Shown here in pieces: positions 1 to 8,755 of a stretch of 64,000 nucleotides of DNA. Under the pieces are notes generated by a model, which searched no databases, had not been told where the DNA came from, and was given only the letters and a program-made list of their open reading frames with translations. Both the position numbers and the translations under genes were made by a program. The DNA is from Algoriphagus algorifonticola (GTDB taxonomy: Bacteria > Bacteroidota > Bacteroidia > Cytophagales > Cyclobacteriaceae), in contig NZ_VLOG01000008.1 of NCBI RefSeq assembly GCF_007655305.1, positions 182,053 to 246,052 on the forward strand, in the 5' to 3' direction. The number at the start of each line of letters is the position of its first letter. The stretch's first letter is position 1.

Positions 1-289
1 TGGTAGCTTGCCAATAACCCAACCCTGCAATAATCAGATTCACAGAGTTCCAATACAGGTTCATTTGGTGAAAGGCCTTGTTTTCTCCCATGCTTTGGCT
101 TGCTCCTATCCCACCCCAAATCATATTTCCCACAGCCCAAGAGCCTAAAATCAACATCCCTTTTTGATTGTAATCTAATCGGGTCTGATTAAAAGTTTCT
201 AATGCAGGAATTTCCTGACTAAGGCTTTCAAAAGCAATGAAAAATAGTGCTAGAAAAAGGAGAGTTCGAAGTGGAGAAATAGCTTTCAT
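1..289 (-). CDS. Partial DUF6992-like exported protein (N-terminal 96 residues)
   Basis: The reading frame on the minus strand is open from an ATG at 289 down to the window edge, so only the N-terminal part is visible. It opens with a clear signal peptide (MKAISPLRTLLFLALF, cleavage probably after ESLSQ). A segment follows with two hydrophobic, Gly-rich stretches around LILGSWAVGNMIWGGIGAS and NLIIAGLGYW, and a conserved-looking FHQMNLYWNS. This resembles small Bacteroidota membrane or periplasmic proteins of the DUF6992 type from memory; no function is known to me. The downstream part and the stop lie outside the window. Reality of the gene is well supported by the signal peptide and uninterrupted frame; the family name is less sure. 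Confidence 0.6.
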   Translation of the reverse strand, partial: MKAISPLRTLLFLALFFIAFESLSQEIPALETFNQTRLDYNQKGMLILGSWAVGNMIWGGIGASQSMGENKAFHQMNLYWNSVNLIIAGLGYWQAT

Positions 290-329
290 ATCAAACAAAC
301 TTACTGAAAAGCGGATAGTTATGATAATT

Positions 330-357
330 AAAAAAAAAGCTCCGATAATTCGGAGCT
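330..357 (-). terminator. Intrinsic terminator of the LysM gene
   Basis: On the minus strand an 8-bp perfect stem AGCTCCGA/TCGGAGCT (338-345 with 350-357) with a 4-base loop is followed by an uninterrupted U-tract (330-338). It lies about 20 bases after the stop codon of the LysM gene. Confidence 0.85.
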
Positions 358-379
358 CCAATTAATTTATCAAAACTTC

Positions 380-1507
380 TTAATACATCACCTCAACAGG
401 GAATCTTCCATTCACAGCTTTGAGTTGATCAAATGCCGCTTGTGAAAGTTTAATGACCAATTTAGAGTTATCACCGGTTTCAGGAAGTGTTCCCACTACT
501 CTTGCGAAAATGGTCACGTCATTTTCTTCATTTTTCACTCGCATGATAGTTCCTACGGGCGCAGTTCTGTGCAAAACCAAATATTTTTTATGACCTCCTG
601 TACCTTCTATCAGTTCAGCTTGGCCGGTTTCTCTAATATTCTTAAACCCACCTGAGCTCGCTCCATCCGGAACAACATGCATTTCTTCAGCGCTACTTAC
701 CACCTTCGGTTCACCTACAATCGGCACGTCTGATTGCTTGGGTTCTGCTCTTCCAACTTTCAACACCTGTCCAACAGTTAGATTATTTGACACCAAACCA
801 TTCCAGTTGATAATGTCTTCCACTTTTGCATTGTACTGCCCGGCAATTGAAAACAAAGTTTGTCCGGTCTTAACTTCATGAGAAATCCAGTCTCCAGGAA
901 CCAAAACCTGACCTGTTGGCTGGGCTTTAGGTTCAGTCATTGGTTTTGTTTCTTCCTTTCTTGCAGGACTTGGCTTAGCTTCTGGCTTTGGAGTAGTTTC
1001 CTGTTTGGCAGGAACACTAGCAGTGGTAGGTGCAGGTTTAGTTTCTTTCACTTCAGCTACCGTCTTTTGAGGAGCTGCTTGTGGTTTTTGAATGACCAAT
1101 GCCTGGCCGACACTTAGATCATTTCCTTTTAAACCATTCCACTCCATGATCTCAGAAACTGTCACATCATATTTTTTAGAAATCGCAAATAGCGTTTCAC
1201 CTGGAACTACTTTATGCAAGGCTGCACCTGAAGGAACAGTTTCTTTGGATACATAGGGAACTCTGATTTGCTGTCCGATTTTTAAACCCGATTTCAAAGA
1301 GGCATTCGCATCTACAATTTCTCCTACAGGGGTTTGATATCTTCTTGAAATTCCGAAAAGAGTCTCCTTAGGCTCAACATTATGGATGATAAAGGTTTTA
1401 TCACCCACCCTTTCGATTCCTACAGAGTCCATTTCAGTGATAGCGAAGGTTGAAATGGAAATAAAAAGTGCAGGAATTAGGTAGAAAGTGCGTTTATTAA
1501 TTTGCAT
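380..1507 (-). CDS. Exported LysM-repeat protein with C-terminal barrel-like domain
   Basis: 375 residues. A signal peptide (MQINKRTFYLIPALFISIST) is followed by three LysM repeats, each with the GETLF.IS..Y core, at about residues 42-86 (KETLFGISRRY), 98-141 (GETLFAISKKY) and 208-251 (GQTLFSIAGQY). A Lys/Pro/Thr/Glu-rich linker separates repeats 2 and 3. The last 75 or so residues (VLHRTAPVGTIMRVKN to the end) look like a double-psi beta-barrel (RlpA-like) fold. LysM domains bind N-acetylglucosamine chains of peptidoglycan, so the protein probably sits on the cell wall in the periplasm; no catalytic residues are recognisable. It ends in its own hairpin terminator and is not part of an obvious operon. 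Confidence 0.85.
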   Translation of the reverse strand: MQINKRTFYLIPALFISISTFAITEMDSVGIERVGDKTFIIHNVEPKETLFGISRRYQTPVGEIVDANASLKSGLKIGQQIRVPYVSKETVPSGAALHKVVPGETLFAISKKYDVTVSEIMEWNGLKGNDLSVGQALVIQKPQAAPQKTVAEVKETKPAPTTASVPAKQETTPKPEAKPSPARKEETKPMTEPKAQPTGQVLVPGDWISHEVKTGQTLFSIAGQYNAKVEDIINWNGLVSNNLTVGQVLKVGRAEPKQSDVPIVGEPKVVSSAEEMHVVPDGASSGGFKNIRETGQAELIEGTGGHKKYLVLHRTAPVGTIMRVKNEENDVTIFARVVGTLPETGDNSKLVIKLSQAAFDQLKAVNGRFPVEVMY

Positions 1508-1727
1508 ATAGAAAGCTGATTTTGATGGGTTGTACTAAAATTCTATCTACATAAACATCAATAATTATGCTAAAAGACTAATTTTCTCGAATAAGAATCC
1601 GAGGTTGTGGATCAAACGTCTTAAATCAACTGAAAGTCAAGGAATTTTAGAAAAAAAGCCTGATATCTTTCAAAAAATAAGTCCTAAAGGAAATTCATGC
1701 GTATCTTTTGTTTCTGATTAACTAACC

Positions 1728-3080
1728 ATGAAAACATTATTCTACTGCCTTTTAATGTCAATTTTCTATAGCAGCTTCTCAAGCACTAATGCCCAGGAAG
1801 CTGAAATAAAGAAAATATTCACTTTTAAAATTGACAGAGATATTGATCCTGCAATGAATAGAAGAGTGAAGCTGGCTTTGGAAGATGCAAAAGAAAAAAA
1901 TGCAGATTTGATTATCATCGAAATGGACACCTACGGAGGTGCGGTCAATGATGCAGATGATATTCGAACCATGCTTTTGGAATCCGAAATTCCGATATAC
2001 ACCTTTATCAATAAGGATGCAGCCTCCGCCGGAGCCTTGATTTCGATTGCTACCGATAGTATTTACATGGCACCCGGAGCAAGCATTGGTGCCGCTACTG
2101 TGGTCAATGGGGCAGATGGAGCTGCAGCACCTGATAAGTATCAGTCCTACATGCGCTCCATGATGAGAAGTACTGCCGAAGCAAAAGGACGAGACCCCAA
2201 AATTGCTGAAGGAATGGTAGATGAAAAATTGGAGATTGAAGGTGTATCCGAAGCAGGTTCAGTCATTACACTTTCCGTTTCTGAAGCCATTAAGCTGGGT
2301 TTTTGTGAAGGAGAATACCGCTCCATCAACGCCATCCTTGAGGCCCAGGGGCTTCAAGACGCTGAGATTATTGAATATGAAGTTTCTCACACGGAACAAA
2401 TCATTTCTTTTTTCTTAAACCCTGCAATCAGTGGGATATTGATCTTAATTATTATAGGAGGAATCTATTTTGAGCTTCAAACTCCCGGAGTTGGCTTTCC
2501 ACTTCTCGCATCAATCGTTGCCACCATCCTCTATTTCATCCCTTATTATTTAAATGGACTAGCTGAAAACTGGGAAGTAATTGTATTTGTGGCAGGTGTG
2601 ATATTATTGGCAATTGAGCTATTTGTCATCCCGGGCTTTGGAATTTTTGGGGTCCTAGGGATCACTTGTATCCTTGCAGGTTTGGTCTTGGGTATGCTTC
2701 CGAATCAAAATTTCGACTTTGATTTTGTACCTGCCTCTCAATTATTCACTGCCTTGCTCACCGTGATCCTTTCGGCAATTGCTGCTGTGAGTTTGATCTT
2801 TTGGCTCACTCCCAAGGTGAATAAATGGCAGGCATTTCAAACCATTACTTTGGCCAGTACCCAACAGAGAACAGAGGGGTATACTTCCAGTTTTTACAAA
2901 GATGATTTAAAGGGAAAATCAGGTATAGTACATTCCAGACTAAGGCCCAGCGGAAGGGTAGAAATTGACGGAGAGATTTATGATGCCTATTCCAGAGGAG
3001 ATTTTATAGACCAAGGTGAAAAAGTGATTGTGATATCCACAGAAGGAACATCTTTGAAAGTCAAAAAACTGGAATCCTAA
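1728..3080 (+). CDS. nfeD: NfeD-family membrane serine protease (ClpP class)
   Basis: 450 residues, the full-length NfeD/STOPP type. A signal peptide (MKTLFYCLLMSIFY) precedes a ClpP-like protease domain (about 28-215) with MDTYGG at 66-71. The nucleophile candidate is Ser100 in DAASAGALIS and the general-base candidate is Lys137, the Ser-Lys dyad arrangement of the family. Four or five membrane segments follow (about 228-375, including ISGILILIIIGG and VIVFVAGVILLAIELF), then a soluble OB-fold NfeD domain (about 385-450, GKSGIVHSRLRPSGRVEIDG). Such proteases are linked to membrane-protein quality control, usually with a stomatin partner; no stomatin gene is adjacent here. The gene stands first before the globin operon, 26 bases apart. 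Confidence 0.9.
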   Translation: MKTLFYCLLMSIFYSSFSSTNAQEAEIKKIFTFKIDRDIDPAMNRRVKLALEDAKEKNADLIIIEMDTYGGAVNDADDIRTMLLESEIPIYTFINKDAASAGALISIATDSIYMAPGASIGAATVVNGADGAAAPDKYQSYMRSMMRSTAEAKGRDPKIAEGMVDEKLEIEGVSEAGSVITLSVSEAIKLGFCEGEYRSINAILEAQGLQDAEIIEYEVSHTEQIISFFLNPAISGILILIIIGGIYFELQTPGVGFPLLASIVATILYFIPYYLNGLAENWEVIVFVAGVILLAIELFVIPGFGIFGVLGITCILAGLVLGMLPNQNFDFDFVPASQLFTALLTVILSAIAAVSLIFWLTPKVNKWQAFQTITLASTQQRTEGYTSSFYKDDLKGKSGIVHSRLRPSGRVEIDGEIYDAYSRGDFIDQGEKVIVISTEGTSLKVKKLES

Positions 3081-3094
3081 TTCCCTCCTTTTGT

Positions 3095-3102
3095 TAAGTT
3101 TG
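3095..3102 (+). promoter_or_regulatory. Candidate -7 box (TAnnTTTG) before the globin gene
   Basis: TAAGTTTG matches the Bacteroidota -7 consensus TAnnTTTG exactly and lies 4 bases before the globin ATG. No TTTG -33 box is seen at the right distance, so this is a modest call. Confidence 0.35.
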
Positions 3103-3106
3103 CGAA

Positions 3107-3484
3107 ATGAACCCATTTCAGAGCATATACGAAGCAGTCGGAGAAGAAAAAATAAAACGACTGACCGCTTATTTTTATGAGGAAGTGTCCCAGAACGAAG
3201 AGTTGCGAAGACTTTATCCAGAAAAAGATCTGGCTCCAGCAGAAAGGAGACTTTTCTTATTTCTAATGCAGGTATTTGGTGGACCTCAAACCTATTCGGA
3301 AGAGCGGGGACATCCTCGGCTTAGAATGAGGCATTTTCAGTGGAAAATAGATGGTAAAATGAGAAATCACTGGATGAATGCCATGCTCACAGCTTTGGAT
3401 AAAATTCAGGTGGAACAGGAAGTCAGAGAGTTGATGATGAATTATTTTATCAAGGTGGCAAATCATATGGTCAATCATGATTAA
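3107..3484 (+). CDS. Group II truncated hemoglobin
   Basis: 125 residues, the usual size for truncated globins. The group II signature is clear: GGPQTYSEERGHPRLRMRHFQ around residues 59-79, with the proximal (F8) histidine in RMRH and the group II tryptophan G8 in RNHWMNAM (about residue 86). Proteins of this family bind heme and O2 or NO in the cytoplasm and are tied to oxygen sensing or nitrosative and oxidative stress; the exact role here cannot be told. Its last 8 bases overlap the start of the acyltransferase gene, so the two are translationally coupled. Confidence 0.92.
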   Translation: MNPFQSIYEAVGEEKIKRLTAYFYEEVSQNEELRRLYPEKDLAPAERRLFLFLMQVFGGPQTYSEERGHPRLRMRHFQWKIDGKMRNHWMNAMLTALDKIQVEQEVRELMMNYFIKVANHMVNHD

Positions 3485-4223
3485 ACTTCTACGGATCATT
3501 TATTCAGTCTATGCCGGCTTATTATTCATTGGAAGCTTTTTGGCGATATTCCCTTTCTTTTTGATCTGTATTTGGATTCCTGGATGGCAAAGATTTGGAA
3601 GAAAAATCAACCGCTACTGGGCTAAAGTTTATTTCACCTTGATTTTTCTTCCCGTTCATATGGAGAAAAAATGCAAGCTTGAAAAAGGCAAACCTTATCT
3701 ATTTTTAGCCAATCACTTCTCTTATCTGGACATTGCCATGATGGGATTTATTCCGGGTGACGTGCAGTTTGTGGGAAAAGCCTCAATTAGAAAAGCTCCT
3801 CTTTTCGGCTACTATTTTAAAAAGCTCCACATAGCAGTTGACAGGTCAAGACTTAAAAGCCGTGCTGAAACTATGAGGAGGGCAGGTTTAGCACTGGATA
3901 ATGGAAGCAGTATTGTTCTGTTTCCGGAAGGAGGAATCTATTCCACCCAACCACCACAAATGGTTCCTTTCAAAAATGGGGCGTTTCGGCTAGCTGTTGA
4001 GAAACAAATACCCATCATTCCTGTCACTTTATCCTATAATCATCTAATTTTGCCTGAAGGAAAAGGGCTCTTGCTCAACTTGAAAAGAGCAAAAATGGTC
4101 TTACATGAGGCCATACTTCCTACAGTAGAAGATACAGAAGACAGCCTGAAAGAGAAGTGTTTTGAAGTGATTCAAGCTCAACTTAATCAGGATAATTTAG
4201 GTAACGACACACATGAAGATTGA
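3477..4223 (+). CDS. plsC: 1-acyl-sn-glycerol-3-phosphate acyltransferase
   Basis: 248 residues. The enzyme acylates lysophosphatidic acid to phosphatidic acid at the inner membrane. The acyltransferase motif I NHFSYLD (about 79-85, H and D catalytic) and motif III FPEGGIYS (about 144-151) are present, as is an N-terminal hydrophobic anchor (IIYSVYAGLLFIGSFLAIFPFF). Start ATG at 3477 lies inside the globin gene (8-base overlap) and the stop overlaps gatC by 11 bases, so globin, plsC, gatC and the next gene form one tightly packed transcript. It could also act on ornithine lipids (OlsA-like); the sequence alone does not separate these. Confidence 0.88.
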   Translation: MIKLLRIIYSVYAGLLFIGSFLAIFPFFLICIWIPGWQRFGRKINRYWAKVYFTLIFLPVHMEKKCKLEKGKPYLFLANHFSYLDIAMMGFIPGDVQFVGKASIRKAPLFGYYFKKLHIAVDRSRLKSRAETMRRAGLALDNGSSIVLFPEGGIYSTQPPQMVPFKNGAFRLAVEKQIPIIPVTLSYNHLILPEGKGLLLNLKRAKMVLHEAILPTVEDTEDSLKEKCFEVIQAQLNQDNLGNDTHED

Positions 4224-4500
4224 CAAAGAAGCAATCAAAAAAATAGCGCATTTGGCAAGGCTAGAATTCGATGAAGGCAGTGCTGAAAAAATGTCGCAAG
4301 ATATGAGTCAGATTTTGGACTGGGTGGAAAAGCTCAATGAATTAGATACAGATTCAGTGGAGCCATTGACCACTATGTCATCCGAAGTCAATGACATGCG
4401 GGAAGATCAGGTAGGTAAGCATTTAGACCACGAAGCTGGTTTGAAAAATGCCCCAAAAAGAGATTCTGATTATTTCCGCGTTCCAAAGGTTTTAGAATAA
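4213..4500 (+). CDS. gatC: Aspartyl/glutamyl-tRNA amidotransferase subunit C
   Basis: 95 residues, the standard length. The typical N-terminal KIAHLARLEFDE and the WVEKLNELDTDSVEPLTTM segment followed by the MREDQV stretch identify GatC, the small subunit that holds GatA and GatB together in the transamidosome that makes Gln-tRNA(Gln) or Asn-tRNA(Asn). gatA and gatB are not in this window. It overlaps plsC by 11 bases and shares a TAATG stop-start with the next gene. Confidence 0.93.
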   Translation: MKIDKEAIKKIAHLARLEFDEGSAEKMSQDMSQILDWVEKLNELDTDSVEPLTTMSSEVNDMREDQVGKHLDHEAGLKNAPKRDSDYFRVPKVLE

Positions 4501-7289
4501 TGCTGCAAAACTCCACCAACTTACTTTCTAAAAAAGCAATTATCCCGGCCCTCCTTTTGATTATTACGGGAGGGCTTTTTGCTTACTATTACTTTCTTTT
4601 CAATCCCATACCTTACAGAAATATCCAAGCCGGTTACTTTTTGGATAGTATTTCTATCCCTTTTGATTGGTCTCAATTTGGACCCGTATCATTTCCTATT
4701 TTGGTAGATAATTTCCTGATTTTTCAGGAATTCAAAGATTTGGGCCCCAATATTTTTGTTGCTGAGTCCTTATTCTTTGGTATTTTAATGGGGCTCATTC
4801 TTACCCTGATTTTGACATTAGTCAGCGAATTGAAAAAGTACTTTTTTCTTGCTTTTGGAATAGTTTGGATTGCCATTCTCACCTTTTCCAATCTGAATGG
4901 ATTGAACATTGGAAGTCCAAGTAGCAATTACCCCCTTATCATTGCCATAGTTGGCACCTTAGTAATTCCTGTTTTTTTTCATATTACTGGGAAATCTCTT
5001 CGATTTGAGTTCAGGTTTCTTCTCAATTTAATTTGCTTGATGGTCACTGGCTATGCGTTGGAAACCTTGAGCCCGATTTCCAGACCCGAGCTTTTTCTAG
5101 CAGAACATCTAACCATGCCAGCTATACTATTATCAATTGCTTGGCTCTTATGGAATGGACACGGAATGATTTCAGGCATTTATATTTTACTGCTAAAAGC
5201 AGGAAGAAATTTATCCTTGAAAGTATCCATTCAAATCACTCTAATAACAGCTATTTACCTACTATTAATGGTAAATATTTTGATGGATCTCACAGGCTTC
5301 CCTATGGATTTTCTGCCAAGCTTCAATCCATTGTTTCTTCTATTTCCATTAGGAATATTGGGCTGGTTTACTTTGAAAGAAAGAGTTGAATCAGGTCAGG
5401 ATTTGGTGGGGTCTGAAAAGACATTGAAAGGATTGTATCTGATTGGCTTTGGACTGGTTTTATGGCTGAGTTGGAAACTCAAAATCTCCGGAAATCAGCC
5501 CGCAGAAGAGTTTCTCAAACATATTTTCACTTACTCTCAAATCGGTTTCAGTCTATTTTTCTTGGTCTATATTCTTACCAATTTCTATGAGGTAATGAAT
5601 TCCGGAAAAGCTGCCGAAAAAGTATTATTCAAGCCTCATTCCTTGCCTTATTATCATTTAAGAATTGGAGGTTTGATTGCCATGTTGGTAGCCACTGCTT
5701 ACTCAGAAGGAATAGTTGGCGTGCAAGCCAATGCCATGAGCAGTAATATTTTGGGTGATTATTATTACGGATCAGGTCAAAAATTAGAGGCCAGTATTAT
5801 TTATGAAAACTCCTGGTCCAGGTATAGAAATAACCCAAAAGCCAAGAATGCTACAGCACAGCTACTTTTTCAATTAAACCAGCCTACTTTGGCTAAACAA
5901 CACTTGGAAGAAAGCTTTTCTGAAGCTCCTCAGGTGGACAATATTATCCTTCTGGCAGACAGGCTTCATAGAGAAAATAAGATTTTTGAATCCATATTTT
6001 ATTTAGAACGAGGCCTTCGGTTTTTCCCTGAAAATGAATTATTGCTAAATAATTTGGCACTATTGCTCACCAAGGTAAACCGTGCTGAAGAGGCCTTGGC
6101 ATTATTGGATTCCAGTTCAGCCGCACACCCTGTTTCCCAAAGTAATCTATTGGCTTTGAAGGCTAAAATGGGTCAAATTGAGGGTGAGTCTAAGGCCTTG
6201 AATTCATTGGCAGAAAAAATCAATGAAATAGCCAGACAAAACGCACTGGGAAACTATCCTGAAGAGAAACTTCTAGCGGAAGTAAAGAAAGAAATAGAAA
6301 AAGAAAATTCCCCCCTTTTGGTACAGGCTGCTTGGAGAAATATCTTTTCTCAAAAAAACCATGTCAACATTGAGTCCGACATTGCAATGCTAGACAGCTT
6401 GTGGAAGCAAGAGGAAATGCAGGATTATATTATGCAACTTCAGGAGACGGCTGTCATCAGAAGTCTTGGAGCCGGAAGAATAGCAGATGCAATCAAAAAC
6501 CTAAATGGCTTGGCTTTTAGAAATCCCGGAGATGCTGGCTATTTTCTCCATTTATCGACCAGCATTTTAGCTCAACAAATGGACTTTAAAAAAGCTGCCA
6601 AAGAATTACTGGCGGCAGAGGAAAAGGGATTTCAGGCTTTTCAGTCTTACCATTGGAGTATTTTGAGCTTTGGTGGATATTATGAAAATGCGGAACTGAT
6701 TCGAGTAAAATATGGTCTTCAAATGCCGGATTATCTAACTCAGCCAGATGAAGCAACCTTGTTTTATCTCGAGTTAATTCAAAAATTTCACGAAAGCCTG
6801 CCAAAAAATTTATACGATGAATGGAAAACTCTTCCTGATTCAGAACTCAAAACTGATTTCGCAATTCGATTGATGGCCTTTAAAAGTCATGGAATCGACG
6901 CATCGGATTTGAGGGAATTAGGAAAGCATATTCAAGATAAAAAGGGTATTCAGGAAGATTTGAGTAAATTTTTGGCCAATCCGGATTTGAAGAATAAAGA
7001 GTCTGTAGAAGCCCTGCTCAATTGGCTTCAATTGGGAGATGAGTTGACAGGCAATCCCTATTTCAGTCCCTTAATCTGGTCTGCCGTTGCTATCAATCCA
7101 GATCCTTTGGCTCAATATGAAATCATCAATGCGGCTACTGAATTCAACCGAGACCCTATTCTCTGGATGAAAAAAGTTCAACTGGCAAGAGCAATAGGTT
7201 TGAGCAATTATGCAACAGATGCCCTGGTTGAAATGGCCCAATGGATAGATCCTGCCACTTTAGAAAGACTCCAATTAACCAACTATTAG
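4500..7289 (+). CDS. Polytopic membrane protein with C-terminal TPR region, function unknown
   Basis: 929 residues. Residues 15-430 hold about ten to twelve hydrophobic membrane segments (for example AIIPALLLIITGGLFAYYYF and LIIAIVGTLVIPVFFHIT). From about residue 430 the protein is soluble and helical, with tetratricopeptide-like repeats (LGDYYYGSGQKLEASIIYEN, ILLADRLHRENKIFESIFYL, LLLNNLALLLTKVNRAEEAL). No catalytic signature is visible. The soluble part after the last membrane helix probably faces one side of the membrane as a protein-interaction arm. The start ATG overlaps the gatC stop by one base (TAATG), so it is cotranscribed with gatC. I do not recognise a named family beyond the TPR region. 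Confidence 0.75.
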   Translation: MLQNSTNLLSKKAIIPALLLIITGGLFAYYYFLFNPIPYRNIQAGYFLDSISIPFDWSQFGPVSFPILVDNFLIFQEFKDLGPNIFVAESLFFGILMGLILTLILTLVSELKKYFFLAFGIVWIAILTFSNLNGLNIGSPSSNYPLIIAIVGTLVIPVFFHITGKSLRFEFRFLLNLICLMVTGYALETLSPISRPELFLAEHLTMPAILLSIAWLLWNGHGMISGIYILLLKAGRNLSLKVSIQITLITAIYLLLMVNILMDLTGFPMDFLPSFNPLFLLFPLGILGWFTLKERVESGQDLVGSEKTLKGLYLIGFGLVLWLSWKLKISGNQPAEEFLKHIFTYSQIGFSLFFLVYILTNFYEVMNSGKAAEKVLFKPHSLPYYHLRIGGLIAMLVATAYSEGIVGVQANAMSSNILGDYYYGSGQKLEASIIYENSWSRYRNNPKAKNATAQLLFQLNQPTLAKQHLEESFSEAPQVDNIILLADRLHRENKIFESIFYLERGLRFFPENELLLNNLALLLTKVNRAEEALALLDSSSAAHPVSQSNLLALKAKMGQIEGESKALNSLAEKINEIARQNALGNYPEEKLLAEVKKEIEKENSPLLVQAAWRNIFSQKNHVNIESDIAMLDSLWKQEEMQDYIMQLQETAVIRSLGAGRIADAIKNLNGLAFRNPGDAGYFLHLSTSILAQQMDFKKAAKELLAAEEKGFQAFQSYHWSILSFGGYYENAELIRVKYGLQMPDYLTQPDEATLFYLELIQKFHESLPKNLYDEWKTLPDSELKTDFAIRLMAFKSHGIDASDLRELGKHIQDKKGIQEDLSKFLANPDLKNKESVEALLNWLQLGDELTGNPYFSPLIWSAVAINPDPLAQYEIINAATEFNRDPILWMKKVQLARAIGLSNYATDALVEMAQWIDPATLERLQLTNY

Positions 7290-7359
7290 AAGATAATCTC
7301 GTATTTTGACAGAAATGCTGTATTTTTAAAATTCAGCTAAACCACTAACCCAACTTACC

Positions 7360-8076
7360 ATGAGCAGAGTTATTGAGACCCATAATATCAACCGAACCTA
7401 CAAAATGGGGGCAGAAATTATTCAAGCCCTAAAATCCGTTTCGATCACAGTGGATAGAGGGGAATATGTAGCTTTTATGGGTCCTTCAGGATCAGGTAAA
7501 TCTACCTTGATGAATATCATCGGTTGCCTTGACACCCCTACTTCCGGCACATACATTCTCAATAATAAGGATGTCAGTGACATGACTGAGAATGAGCTGG
7601 CGGAGATCAGAAATAAAGAAATAGGCTTCGTGTTCCAAACTTTTAACCTTCTTCCGAGAGCAAGTTGCCTGGAGAATGTAGCCCTGCCCTTGGTTTATGC
7701 AGGTTTTAGCAGAGCCGAGAGAGAAGAAATGGCATTTCAGGCTTTGAGCAATGTGGGACTTGGTGATCGAACCAAGCACAGACCAAATGAACTTTCCGGT
7801 GGACAAAGACAAAGAGTTGCGATTGCAAGAGCTTTGGTCAACAATCCATCTATCATATTGGCGGATGAGCCTACCGGAAACCTAGACTCTAAGACTTCCT
7901 ATGATATCATGGAGCTTTTTCATGAGCTACACTCAAAAGGAAATACCATCATCATGGTAACTCACGAAGACGATATTGCCCACTATGCGCACAGAATTGT
8001 CAGATTAAGAGACGGCTTGGTAGAAAGTGATACGGTGAATCCAAACCCAACACGGGGGGTAGGCGTTCACGCTTAG
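7360..8076 (+). CDS. ABC transporter ATP-binding protein (MacB/LolD type)
   Basis: 238 residues with all nucleotide-binding motifs: Walker [10 protein letters not shown] (about 41-49), Q-loop [21 protein letters not shown], signature LSGGQRQR (about 145-152), Walker [14 protein letters not shown] and switch H in VTHEDD. The Q-loop and LENVALPL sequence place it in the MacB/LolD/FtsE-like subfamily that powers lipoprotein release, macrolide or peptide efflux. No permease gene is adjacent on either side, so its partner is encoded elsewhere. The last 15 residues ([15 protein letters not shown]) are a short variable tail. Confidence 0.9.
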   Translation: MSRVIETHNINRTYKMGAEIIQALKSVSITVDRGEYVAFMGPSGSGKSTLMNIIGCLDTPTSGTYILNNKDVSDMTENELAEIRNKEIGFVFQTFNLLPRASCLENVALPLVYAGFSRAEREEMAFQALSNVGLGDRTKHRPNELSGGQRQRVAIARALVNNPSIILADEPTGNLDSKTSYDIMELFHELHSKGNTIIMVTHEDDIAHYAHRIVRLRDGLVESDTVNPNPTRGVGVHA

Positions 8077-8105
8077 GTCAAACAAAGTATTATCAAATAG
8101 ATTCT

Positions 8106-8113
8106 TATTTTTG
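8106..8113 (+). promoter_or_regulatory. Candidate -7 box (TAnnTTTG) before the adenosyltransferase gene
   Basis: TATTTTTG matches the consensus exactly, 22 bases before the ATG at 8136, which allows a short untranslated leader. No good -33 TTTG is visible. Confidence 0.4.
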
Positions 8114-8135
8114 TCGGAGAATTGAAGGGTTATTC

Positions 8136-8684
8136 ATGAAAATTTATACCAAAACCGGAGATCAGGGAATTACCTCATTGTTGGGAGGAGTCAGAGTACC
8201 AAAATCAGATTTAAGAATCGATGCTTATGGTACCATTGACGAACTCAACTCTTACGTGGGACTTCTCAGAGATCAGGAAGTAAATAATTCCAGAACTGAT
8301 ATTCTGAAAGAAATTCAGGATAGACTCTTTACAATTGGAGCTGATTTAGCCACGGTTCCGGGAAAGGATAAAGTAAAAAAGCCAGATTTGCATGCCGAAG
8401 ATATCCAAATGCTAGAGCATCAAATGGATAGTATGGAAGCTGATTTGGCTCCTCTTACAGCATTTATCTTACCTGGTGGGCACCAATCTGTTTCATTTTG
8501 CCACTTAGCAAGGACGGTATGTAGAAGAGCTGAAAGATTGGCAGTTGAGCTCGCTTCTTACGAACAAGTGAATGAAATGGTGATCCAATATTTGAATAGG
8601 CTTTCGGACTACTTCTTTGTTTTGGGAAGAAAAATGGCCCAAGAACTAGAAGTAGAGGAAGTAACTTGGAAACCTAGAGTTTAA
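8136..8684 (+). CDS. PduO-type cob(I)alamin adenosyltransferase
   Basis: 182 residues. The N-terminal KIYTKTGDQGITSLLGG is the ATP-binding signature of PduO-type corrinoid adenosyltransferases, and the family's C-terminal motifs RTVCRRAERLAVEL and YLNRLSDYFFVLGR are both present. The enzyme transfers the adenosyl group of ATP to cob(I)alamin to form coenzyme B12 in the cytosol, usually to supply methylmalonyl-CoA mutase or similar enzymes. No corrin biosynthesis genes are nearby, which fits a salvage role. Confidence 0.93.
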   Translation: MKIYTKTGDQGITSLLGGVRVPKSDLRIDAYGTIDELNSYVGLLRDQEVNNSRTDILKEIQDRLFTIGADLATVPGKDKVKKPDLHAEDIQMLEHQMDSMEADLAPLTAFILPGGHQSVSFCHLARTVCRRAERLAVELASYEQVNEMVIQYLNRLSDYFFVLGRKMAQELEVEEVTWKPRV

Positions 8685-8755
8685 ATAACTGGGTAAATTT
8701 TGCCCGTAGTAAAATAAAATTTCAACAAAGGCTTTTGGCCTGAATCCGTTTTAGC

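Noticed and set aside
860..1117. 85-codon + strand ORF opposite the LysM gene
   Set aside because: It is the antisense of the Pro/Lys/Thr linker of a well-supported gene and its composition (Phe, Cys, Trp, Ser) is typical of a shadow frame.
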